Positions 47,815 through 57,683 of a stretch of 64,000 nucleotides of DNA are shown here, in pieces. The DNA lies in contig CP137328.1 in assembly GCA_033182465.1 (NCBI GenBank), forward strand, positions 1,550,001 through 1,614,000, given 5' to 3'. Source of the stretch: Sanghuangporus weigelae. Lineage: Eukaryota; Basidiomycota; Agaricomycetes; Hymenochaetales; Hymenochaetaceae. Position numbers and translations under genes: made by a program. The notes beneath the pieces are model-generated. The model was given only the letters and a program-made list of their open reading frames with translations. It made no database searches and had not been told where the DNA came from. Each line of letters opens with the position of its first letter. Positions within the stretch are counted from its first letter, which is position 1.

Positions 47815-49122
47815 ATGGCACTCATTACGCGTGCCATGGCAAAGAAACTCGCCGCCAACAATGCTAGGTCTGGATCCTCCGCAGTCGCTGTCGATAAAGG
47901 ACGCACTATTCCTAGCGAGAAGGACACCACCGTCAATGCGGACGAGGAAAGGGATGACAATGGAAGCTGCGTTTCTGCTAATGGCAGAGACACAGGGACC
48001 AGTGAAATTCCCATGCCTAACATCGACATAAAGAGCGAGTCAGTCCACACTCGCCCCCCTCATCCTACTGGACGTGGTCGCGGTACGAAAGCAACTCGTG
48101 AGCATTCATATCTGACATTCGGTTCCCTTTCATACTGAACGGAACTCCTCCCAGGTGTGACCAAGCCACGTCGCGATAGACAAGCCACCAGGAGAAAAGG
48201 TGGCTCAAGTCGTTGCGGATCGACTCCGGATGTTTCTGGAAGTGAGTAACCAAATCTGACACCTGACTCGCTAGCTAATGAACCATCAGACATGATCGCA
48301 GACATTCCGCCAGACCATGTTCCATCGGGGACTGGACCACGCAATGCAAAGGTTAACAACGGTATCTCGGAAGATACCAGCATTGTAGCAACCGGCCGAA
48401 AGAGAAAAAGAGAAGAGACGAGCGATGCAGAGTCGCAACTGGGTCGTGATAATGTTTCGACGCGTACTACGCCACGGCGGCGCATCCGTCGGAACACCCG
48501 GCAAAGTACATTTGTCGACGAAACGCCTTCAGTTGCACGCAACCTCCGGGACTCTACCAACTCGAGCCCCGAAGCAAAGACAAATGCTGGTCTTGATTTG
48601 CCTGAGACTCGGTACGGTACAGTGCATGGATCCGACGAGGCGCCTCTCAACAATGTTCCCGGCATCGATCCAGTCTGTTCTTGTCATTTTCAGGGGGAGA
48701 AGGAAAATACTCCCGCGGAAGGCTCGCCGTCAAGTCCACCGCCGCGCTCTATTCGTAAGGGCGCGTGCTCCGCCGGAGAATTCGTCGGAGCACGGACTAT
48801 TCTGGCATTATCCAAACAGCGAGTCTTCTCTAAACCCGAGCATAGTCTCGAGCCGCGCAAGAAGAGCAACGGAGCTCACTCCCAGACAGAAACGTCGCAC
48901 GCAAGTCCGTTTGAATTTTCTCTGTCCAACGAGAGAGCCGGCGCTTCTTCCGTGCCAGGTGACCATGCCGAGGTTGTCGAGATAGAAACAGCTCCGATAT
49001 GGGTGGCGCGGGAACTGGATCCGAATGACTTCGCGTTCCTGGTCCGCCGAGCAACGCCGTACAGATTTGAGGAATCATATGTGCGCAACGAGGCATTTAC
49101 CAGACCGACGCCAGAAGAATAA
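47815..49122 (+). CDS. Family gene L (TRxMAK family, array subgroup)
   Basis: The exons are 47815-48097, 48155-48241 and 48302-49122, 396 residues, with both introns in phase 1. It starts MALITRAMAKKLAANNARSG; exon 1 is shorter than in K by a clean in-frame gap before GRGRGTKAT. Exon 2 has TKPRRDRQATRRKGGSSRCG. Exon 3 has GRKRKREETSDAE, TPRRRIRRNTRQS, QGEKENTPAEG (KEN), FVGARTILALSKQRV and LDPNDFAFLVRRATPYRFEE. It appears intact. Function is unknown. Confidence 0.82.
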
Positions 49123-49798
49123 CTTTCCGTTTACCTTGCACTCTACTGTACCAGCTACTGTACCTTGCATTTTCCTCCAGTGCCTTGGATGTAATAAATG
49201 GATCATTTATCGCCTCGGTGACCTTTCGAGATCATAGTGGAGTCTCATCATCTTGAGAGAGAAAGAACTGCAATGCTTTTAATCCCAGCGCCAACATATC
49301 AAAGGACAGTTGAAGAAAAGCCCTCTACGAAAACCTCGGTCTAGTATTATTGTTCAATGAGATCGATGCGAAGTCGCAAGAGAAGGTGGAAACATATCAT
49401 ACCATGCTGGTTTCCTGCAGTAGAAAGCTATTTCATGCAGACGGTCCTTGATGAAGAATGTTTGCTTTTCACAGTCGTCTTTTCACGAGATACAACTACT
49501 TTCTCCCACGCCTCAGATACCAAAATAAGCCCTACGTGGATCAATACGGATTTGGAGACAGACAGAACAGCAACATTTTGTCTACATAAGTCGAGCAAAA
49601 CGATCATGGTTCAGTCGATAGACGGGGTCCGAGTCGTCGAAGATATTAACGTTAAATGAATATTATTTGTACTTCGAAGGAGATTTTCCTAGATATGAAT
49701 CCAAATCTGTCCTGAAAAAGGTCCACCACACTCTTCGACCAATATATTTCCTCTCGTTTCTTTCCGCCCTGGTATTCGCAGGTATAGTCTTGAAATTT
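49123..49798. other. 3' flank of gene L
   Basis: It is collinear with the flanks of J and K but more diverged; the stem-loop (49216-49237, CGGTGACC-TTTCGA-GATCATAG) is partly eroded. No gene is seen. Confidence 0.5.
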
Positions 49799-51205
49799 GA
49801 ACGATGGTGACGAGCCCGAAGACGTGCACGCGCAAGTTGCAGAAGTCAGCAGGATGTCTCTCAAGTCGTGAAATTTTGGATGCTGTGTTCAACCGTGGCG
49901 TTTCCACCGACATGGGATCTCGTTCAGTTGCTCATGTCGTGAGTCAACTCTGCCATTTGGTAGACATCAAATAAACTCAAACCCAGTGCACACTCAGCGT
50001 TCGTAAGACCGAACCAGCTCCATTTCCGTCCGCAAAAGAACGCCTCCGCAAGAGTCCCTAATCACCTACTAGAACGCTCGCACAATCTATTCTTAGGATT
50101 CTCCTCTCCTCAATGAGCTCGTGATAGTTCGTGAATGGCTGCACGATAGCGTCTCTGTGCTGATTCCTCCTGAAAACGCGATAGGCTACTGGAAGTTTAC
50201 GCGACTAAGGTTGCAACAGGCAGAGAGGACGGGTGATCGACGCGACGTGGAGAAACTCATTACTGAATTGGATCCAGATGCTTTAAACAGAGAGAATGCC
50301 TGGAAGGTTTTGTCTGCTGACGATGCTGAAAGCTCTAATTGTCCGTCCTTGGATGGCGTCACATTAACCGGAATCATAGAACTATGAAAAAGCTCTCGCA
50401 CAAGCTTAGTATAGATATGTACGAGCCGGGAAGATAGATGAAGTCGTTGATTTATGTCAAAGAGCGAAACGACCTTGGCGTGCAGGATGTATACGTGGCT
50501 CACTGCTTTTCGACTGGAAGATGCTTACCGGGCAAACTCAGTCGAACGAAAGTGGCGAAACAGAATTTGAAGAAGGCTGGTCAGGAAATAAGCGTAGAAA
50601 GCTTTGGAAGCAGACGTGTACGCGGGCAGGGGAGCCTTGAATGTCAGCCGCTTACACATAGGTTTTCTCTCTTGACTAAACGCATTGATTTCGCTAGTCT
50701 CTTCTTTCCGAATCAGACCGCGCTTTACGCGCAGCTCTTGCACCATCGACCGCGACATCTGTCGTCCTAAAAAGTGTCCCCTGAAGGTGGCATGACCAAC
50801 CCTGGTTACAAATAGACATTGTATGTGAAGGTCGGACGTCCGATGCGCTTCACAGGCTCCAACGAAGACCCGTAATGGTTCGCATACGAAGAATCCACAT
50901 CCTGTGAATGAATCGCCGTGCGACTGCATAACTCGCTAGTTGGGTCGGAGGCAGGATTCCTCGCTCGGTCAGTCAGTATCCCTTTCTTCCCTTCCTATTA
51001 CCTTGGTACCCGCACATGCCTGCGCAGTCCCGGAAAGCTGAAGCTGAAGCATGCGTTCAACCTCGCAGACTCGCGCTAGGGGCTGTTCGGAGACTTCATC
51101 AGCGATGGTGTCCAGTGGCTGGAAGACCATCTCCGTTTAATACGGCAGGTGATTCTTCGCGAGCTGGGTCAGATCCATTGAGACCTCTACGGATGCTTTC
51201 CTAGA
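49799..51205 (+). pseudogene. NUP84/NUP107-like nucleoporin pseudogene
   Basis: Pieces in three frames follow the order of the NUP84/NUP107 helical scaffold protein of the nuclear pore Y-complex: LTMGS/TWDLVQLL-like text, LNELVIVREWLHDSVSV, IGYWKFTRLRLQQAERTG, ITELDPDALNRENAWKVLSA, DDAE, then YVRAGKIDEVVDLCQRAKRP, RGSLLFDWKMLTG, GWSGNKRRKLWKQTC, SDRALYAQLLHH and, near the end, FNLADSR, GLFGDFISDGVQWLED and GSDPLRPL. The assignment is from my memory of the family. Many frame breaks and stops show it is dead. A working copy should exist elsewhere. Confidence 0.72.
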
Positions 51206-51415
51206 TTCTTCTGGGCTTTCTATGTTGTTTATTCACTATAAACTCTGAATGCTTTCTTTCTCGCATCCTGATAGATCCAAGAGTTCTTGCAGAACAATGA
51301 GCTCGGTAGGGATGCTGGAACTACTCGGTAATCAATGTAGGGTGAAGCAACGAGTTTATCGAGAAGTCATATTTATTAGAATCCATTACACAGTACCATT
51401 CGAGTTGATGTTAAT

Positions 51416-53780
51416 TCATGATGTTATATGATTATTTACTATAAAATCGATTTCTGAATCGAGGTCTCTTACTTTTCGTTCTACGCTGCCGTTCTCGGTA
51501 TCGTTGGCCGGGGATTTCTGTCTGAGGATGTCCAACGTCCCATCGAGAATCACGAAAATCTTGTCAAACACCTCGTCTGGAGATTGCTCGTCCAATGGTC
51601 GCACGGCCAATCGTTTCTCACAATCCTTGATTTGTCGAATAATTTCATGCTTCTTCTCAGTAACATCAGAATCAGGCTCCGTTTCCGCCTCGCGTTCCTT
51701 GAGCGACTCTTTAAGTTTCTTGAGATTTTGCTCTACGTTATTTCTTCCGACGCCGCGCAAGACATCCGGGAAGAGTAGATCGTACATCTTCAGAGCAGTC
51801 GTCTTGAGATCTTCAAAGTAGGGTTGGAAGTGAGCGAGGATCTTTTCTTTGAATCTCCATCGCGACTCGAGGGCTTCAGCCCTATCCCGGTATGCTACAC
51901 CCCATGCTTCAGGAGACATCGGTCTCTCCCATTTCAAGAGCGGAGGCCGCTTGAAGCAGTTGCCCAAATCGAGCTTCTCGTCAGGTCCATCCAGGGCGAT
52001 GCACACAAAGCACAAGAGATGGAGTGTCGATTCGAGATCTTGTCGATAGGTTCGCTCAATCGATCTCCGCGTGAATTTGAAATTCGCATGCGCAAGTTCT
52101 TGAGAGCAAAACCACGGCGTTGTCTTAATCTGAAGTGTACGTACGGCTCGCAAGTCAGCAAATTTCACGACCAACGTGTCTGATATTCTGTAGCTGCGTT
52201 ACCTTGTGTTCCATATCGTAATCTACGCTATCCAGTTCAATTGCATCAGTAAAGTCAATGACACATCCCTTGCGTGGGGACGTTGGAGATTCTGCGCTCG
52301 GAGCGAGAATGACGTTGTGAAAGCTAATATTTCCGTGCAAAATGCGACGTTCGAGAAGGTCCTTGATGACTTGTCATCAAAAAGGAAGATGTGAAGAAAA
52401 ATTGTCAGTAAGAAACAGAATATATATATATATATATGCAAATCATACTTACCCTTTACAACGTCTCGGATTGCGGAAACGATCTCCTCCAGAGAAACAA
52501 AGCTATCCAGATGCGTTCCAACGGGCTTCATTACATAGCGATGATGGAAGCGGGTCGATAGGCGGAAGGAATCCTCATCATCGTCATCAGTCTCCCAGAA
52601 CGGGTCCGTTGAGTCGTCCGATCCATACCGAGTCGTGAGCTGCTCGTGTTCAACGAGGCGCGTGACGTTCTCAACATCACTGATCATTCGCAATATTTGA
52701 ACCTCAGGGGGACCATCGATACTTTCTTCGTAGTCGAGCCACACATCCTTTATGGCGTACAGTTCACCGGAACGTACAGCAAGGATACAAGTGGTGTCTG
52801 AGCCGAATAGGCGTCCTCCCGTCCCACAAGACACCTTCCGAAAATATGTTTTCTGGTTTACGAGCGTGCTGCGTTCCATGTCGAAGAGAACGGAGGGATC
52901 ATACCCCAGATACTCCGCGTCTGAGAACAACAGTCCGAGTATGAGCCGCGCGAGATTCATCGTCTGCGAGTTCAAATGATCGTCAGAAAGCACGATTCCC
53001 GACCGATTGAAGCAGATCAGCTCAAAGCGTTCCTTATAAATTCCGATACCCATGACGAATCGACGACGATACCCCTGGTTGGACCAGATATGGACCGCAG
53101 AAGACAGGAGCTTTTTCAGGACTTCCCCGCTCTCTTCCTCGTCCTGAGCGAATACCACGGGCACCTTTACAGTTTTCCACGAAAGGATACCACCACGAAA
53201 GAGAGAGTGGTGCTCAACTAACACCAGTTCTGGTCTCTCTGTTTGCTTCACTCCGGAGACATCCATCCTGGGTTCGGAAAACGCAAACTGGCATGTGAAA
53301 TCGGCCGAGAAAGGGTTCTGCGGAATCCCAAGGCGCTCTCGAATCGCAGTCCCAATCTCATTGAACAGCTCACCGATTCTACAGCCCAGCGGACGCTGTG
53401 AATCTCTACTGGCGAGTTCATTCAGGAAGCGCTCTTTCCGGCTCTCCACCTCGGGGAGGACATCGGCCCAATCAAAAGAGTACCCGGAAGCGGCCGTTTC
53501 ATCGTCGGGATATTTGAGCTTTCCTATGCCGTACGCAAGAGCTTCGCGGGAGAACGTGTTCTTTAGGACTCCAGCCAAATAGCATTCGTCGATTCTCCCC
53601 ATACGTAAGTTGTACAAATCTCTTGCGCAGAACGAGCTGGGAACGATATCCGCGATAACCGCATGAGACAGGTGCAAACGGCGAGTAAAAAAAAATTATA
53701 ATGCTATTTGCGTACCAGCACGTCCAAAAGAACTCATCACGTTTATGATCGGATGAGTCTGCTCGGTGGGTACACGACAT
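51416..53780 (-). CDS. FunK1-type fungal protein kinase, possibly catalytically altered
   Basis: This is a kinase-like protein of the fungal-specific FunK1 group, expanded in agaricomycetes. The ATG at about 53780 gives MSCTHRADSSDHKRDEF, then an intron to SSFCARDLYNLRMG. The N-terminal FunK1 region has DECYLAGVLKNTFSREALAYGI, cut here to its ends. Later come FICFN-like text (ERFELICFNRSGIVLS), YAIKDVWLDYEE (the VAIK-like Lys), RYVMKPVGTHL, LLERRILHGNISFHNVIL, KGCVIDFTDAIEL, TTPWFCSQELA and RTYRQDLESTLHLLCFVC. The catalytic loop reads H-G-N rather than H-x-D, while the metal-binding Asp in IDFTD is present. Introns lie near 52,387-52,451 and 52,145-52,205. The C-terminus ends at about 51,416. 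Its expected length fits the family. Confidence 0.85.
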
Positions 53781-54192
53781 GGGTGGAGGATAAAGAAAAG
53801 AGTCGTCAGCCGTTAGGACAGCATAAAAGTTCTTTCGAGCTTTCTTGGCGCGTTCTTGTGGCTTGCATCAAGCGCGAGTCATGACAAAGGCTTTTTCTAC
53901 GTCGGTAATAACCGATGGGCACCCTCTTACTCTTACTGTGCTAGAACTGGGCTAGACTTAAGAAAGACATGCAACCGGTGTTTGAGCGTTAGTACATGGG
54001 CTGTTGCTTCAATTGCAAGCAAGCGGCCTGGCGGAGACGACCCGTCACATGGGACAAAATCAGGCAAGGCAGACGTATAGACAACTTCCCCAAAGAGTGA
54101 ATAAAATGAATTACCGAAATGAGAACAAAGGGACCCTCGCGCTGAAAGCAAGTGCATACCATACCAAAAAGAGTCCGTGGCCGGTTAGATAA
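53781..54192. other. Intergenic between FunK1 kinase and gene H
   Basis: Divergent 5' flanks; nothing beyond the gene H promoter half-site was seen. Confidence 0.4.
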
Positions 54193-54210
54193 CGTGACCG
54201 CGTCCCTTCA
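54193..54210 (+). promoter_or_regulatory. Half palindrome of gene H
   Basis: GATAACGTGACCGCGTCCC keeps the left arm and the GCGTCC spacer seen in genes K and L, but the right arm and the TATA box are not recognisable. CGACCACGACCACGAAC further down resembles the 5'UTR motif. Confidence 0.55.
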
Positions 54211-54393
54211 AAAAGGATTCGGACGCGAAGGGGCCAAAGCGCAATCCACAACTTCGTTGTATTCGACCACGACCACGAACAACATCCAAGTCCGCTGACT
54301 GCTTACTTCCTGCTTCCTGCTTCCCGCTTCCACTCCCACTCCCACTCGCGCCTCTTAATCACCTTTCATATACATATACACCTGGTAGAAGAG

Positions 54394-57110
54394 ATGGTCG
54401 CGACTAGACAGATGACAAAAGCCCGTGCAGCCAAGCAGGGTGGCTCCGGTGCAGCTGCCCGCGCGCTCACTCAGACCGGGGCTCCCAAGGCCATCGTCGC
54501 ACCCACAAACACTGTTACCCGCCGGGGCGCAAGGCGAGGAGCCGCCGACAATCGCGGTTCTGCTCAACGTGAGGGCAGCAGTGTCCCTGAACTGTACGGC
54601 GTGAAGGAAGACGAGGAATCTGCTTCCATGGCTTCTCTCTCCAACTCCAAAGGCAAGAAGAGTGAGTACTCGGCTTCACGATCCGTCCTGATTTGAGCTT
54701 AAAGAGTATACCATTAGGCTCAGCTCGATCGTCGGGTCCAGTCCAGACCACAACCACAACCACAACCACAACCACACAGACGTGTGGCTTATATCTTGAA
54801 GTCAAGATAGAGCACATCTCCGCTTCAATAAGCGGACACTCCGGTAAAGTCTCTTCGACAAACATCTCCTTCATCTCGCTCAGCGAAACATGCTTGACAG
54901 ATACATCTTCACCACCTCCCCCACCACCCAAGAAAGTCAGGCAGCCGCGGAAGGCACCCGCAGAGGGCGGGAAGCCCAAAGCGAACACCAAAAGGGGCAA
55001 AGCCGCTGAGAAGACAGCAGCGGTGCCAGACAACGAGACGGTCAGGACGGGCTCCAAGCGTCGCCGCGAAGATGCGGACGATGACGATGAGGGCCAGCCA
55101 GAGACCTCGCGACAAGGTGCGCGAAGGACTCGTCGAAGGGTAGAGCCTCCTGCAGATCAGGAAAGCGAGCCCGTCGTCAAACGAACGCGGTCTCGTAAAG
55201 CCGCCGCCATTCCCATTCCTGAGCCTCCGAAGCCCCGCGCTTCTCGAAGGAAGGCTCAGGCGAGTCGCCCTGAGCCTGCGCCATCTAAATCTCGAGTGAC
55301 CAGAAAGGAGGTCGCTGCGTCACATGACGCTACCGCCGAGGCGGAGGGAAAAGCGCGAAAGAATAAAGGAAAGGGCAAGGCGGTCGACTTACCTTCGAGC
55401 GAGGTCGCTACGGTAGGCTCGAAGCGGAGACGCGACGAAGAGGATGTCGACGTCGAAGACGTTACACAATCGCCAGTGGATCCTGGCCCTTCCCGACGTA
55501 CGACTCGCCGGACTAGGCAGAAAGTCGAGGGGCCAGTGAAATCTGAGTCTTCAACGGAAATCGCCAGACCGAGACGAAGGACTACGAGGACGAAGGCTGC
55601 TAACAAAGGAAAGGGTAAGGCGAAGGCAGAAACGCCTGAGCCTACTGAGCCGAAGCGTGAGTCTCTCGAGCCTGAGGGACAGGTTCGAGAGCGTTCTCCA
55701 GGAGCAACAAGTCCGGCGCTCGTTAAACAAGAATCGCAATATTCTTCGCCTGTCCCGATCACGGAAGAATCGACCTCGGGTTCCAACGCCAAAGCCTCTT
55801 CATCCGCGGTCTGCAAGAAAGAAGAGCCTTCGTCATCTCCGCTCCGATTGCTACTGACAGCGATGGATTATTCGGAGTGGGAAGCCGCTGCCATCGCACC
55901 GCTCGATACTCACGCTCCCTCCCAAGCTGAGCCTGCGCCGACGCTCCCAATTGACGGTCCATCCTCCACTGTATCCCGGCTCGATCCATCTGTACCGGCG
56001 TTGACACTGAAACCAGAGGAGTCGATGCTCATTCTAGCGCCGCGACGCGTTCTTCCCGAGTCCGCACTGCGAGGGACCTACTTCGGAGACGAGGAGGAGG
56101 AGGAAGAAGCACGCAGCTCACGCTCGAGCGAAGCGGACGACGACGACGGCGGCGGCAGGGATGATAGCCGGGGCGCCGTCATACAAGCATGGTCCGCCTT
56201 CACCTCACTCTGTCTAGAGGCTTGTGCCAACATGGGCTCCTTCGCAGCTTCGTCTCCGGCGCAACAGGACTCCGGGGGTCCCGCGCGAACATCACCGGCT
56301 TCGATAAACGCAGTGCCGAAGAGTGGGACGCGAGTGGGCGCTGCTAATTGTGTTTCGTCCGTGACTCCGGGTGCTAGGAGCGAGGAGGACGAGAGAAGCC
56401 CGACTTCGTCATCTGAGGTTTCTGAGATGCTGGGGGATGGTGTAAGGTCGGATAGCGAGGACGACGAGACGTCGCCTTGTCGTACCAGCGGGGCCTTGAC
56501 AGTTGTATCTCATAAGAGCCTTACGCGTCTGTCCCCGCCATCTCGCAGATCGCTAACTATTCTTCCTGCGTCCTTCGAGCAGCCAGATGCAGGAAGCTCG
56601 AGCATGGCACTCGTCCTGTACGACAGGGGCTCCTCCAAGACCGAGACCGAGACCGAGACTGGGAATCCAAAGGCTGGACCGTCGCGACTACCCGAACGCA
56701 CGCCCCCCTCGCCCGCGCCGTCCGATGTGTCCTTCCCGAGCGACAGCTTCGGGTTGCACTCGGACGACGAGATTGAGATCGAGTGGACGGGAGGGCCCGA
56801 GCCCGCCCCAGAGCCGCCGACGCCTCCGCCCATCCGGGCGGCTCGGACAGCTCGACCTCCAGTAGCTCCCCACTCAACGCCATCGCCGACAAAATCCCCA
56901 GCGGGCCCCTCGCAGACCGAAGGTCGCGAGGAAGATCACGACCGCGTCTTCCACACCGAGGACGAAGTGCCTCCTGAGCTCAGGAAGGCATACCGTTTCG
57001 CGCGGTCCACTGCGTTCAGCTATCTGCGCGGCGGCGTTCGCGAAAAGAGCTTGCTGGGTATGCAAAAGTGGGTATTCGGACTTGATCCTCGATTTTCGAC
57101 TGGGCGCTAG
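54394..57110 (+). CDS. Family gene H (TRxMAK family, longest form)
   Basis: Exon 1 is 54394-54661 (MVATRQMTKARAAKQGGSG...KGKK, phase-1 donor). Exon 2 starts at 54718. The frame stays open to TAG 57108-57110 (886 residues). A phase-1 intron at 54844-54900 (GTAAAG...TTGACAG, 57 bp) would match the family and give 867. A (CAACCA)n repeat encodes poly-Thr in exon 2. Exon 3 shows PPPPPPKKVRQPRK, then twice a module of GSKRRR, D/E-rich run and RRTRRR/RRTTRRTR, with AT-hook-like Arg/Pro text (RKAAAIPIPEPPKPRASRRK) and KGKGKA. A long acidic Ser/Pro-rich region follows. The last 40 residues look folded (PPELRKAYRFARSTAFSYLR). The modules match gene 1. A disordered chromatin-type protein is inferred. 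Confidence 0.78.
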
Positions 57111-57683
57111 CGCTCCTTGGGAGGGCTGGGCTTAAGTATCGTTTTTTTTTTTATCCTTTTCGCGCAGCACGTATCTCTCCCTCGCTTCTCGCCTATTGTC
57201 GTCGCTGTCGCTGTCATTTAATTCGATTGTATCTCTGTTAGCTTCTGCTTTGTTCATTGTTTCGCTGTGTGTACGTACCTGATACCTAGATCCATTCTGA
57301 TTGTCTTCTGTTTTCGCTGCGTTCTTTGTTGTCTTCCCCTGTATTCCGCGCATTGTAATAGTAGTAATAATAAAATGCGAACGACTCGGTTTCGCTCTGT
57401 TGCTCCGGTCTTGAGGACCGACGGAGCACCTCATAAAGTCCATCGCGAGTGATAGAGAAATTGCATGGCAAGAGATCTTTAGACATAGGGCCGGAAAGCT
57501 CCTTTCAGAATGTTAAGTGAATGTCCGCTCGAAAGCAGCTCCGTCACCGTAGTCATGGCCTGCGTGATGACCTTGGAAAGTTGGGCTTCTTACGCACTGT
57601 CTGTAGTCAAGCAATATAAGATAGGAGATAAGACACATCTCGGCAAGCAACGACCAGACTCACTCTCCTTGCTCCCACCCACC
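57111..57683. other. 3' flank of H and promoter of phospholipase D
   Basis: It contains a T-rich 3'UTR and the stem-loop CGGTC-TTGAG-GACCG inside CTCC...GGAG (57403-57425), followed by CACCTCATAA as in the other family flanks. No gene is seen. Confidence 0.5.
57403..57425 (+). other. 3' stem-loop of gene H
   Basis: CTCCGGTC-TTGAG-GACCGACGGAG: a stem extended by CTCC/GGAG with two unpaired bases, followed by CACCTCATAA. Sequence differs from the hairpins of D and G, but the pairing and the trailing motif are the same. Confidence 0.5.

Larger units (their letters stand above)
47301..50190 (+). repeat. Tandem unit L, 2.9 kb, last unit of the array
   Basis: It begins at the same junction type as unit K (GGCTACTG|CAATGTTG) and ends where the NUP84-like frame continues uninterrupted (GGCTACTG|GAAGTTTAC at 50190/50191). 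That uninterrupted copy is the ancestral arrangement from which the junctions were made. Confidence 0.75.

Noticed and set aside
54749-54780. (CAACCA)n as a telomere-like or regulatory repeat
   Set aside because: It lies within the exon 2 frame of gene H and encodes poly-Thr; a simple coding microsatellite is enough.
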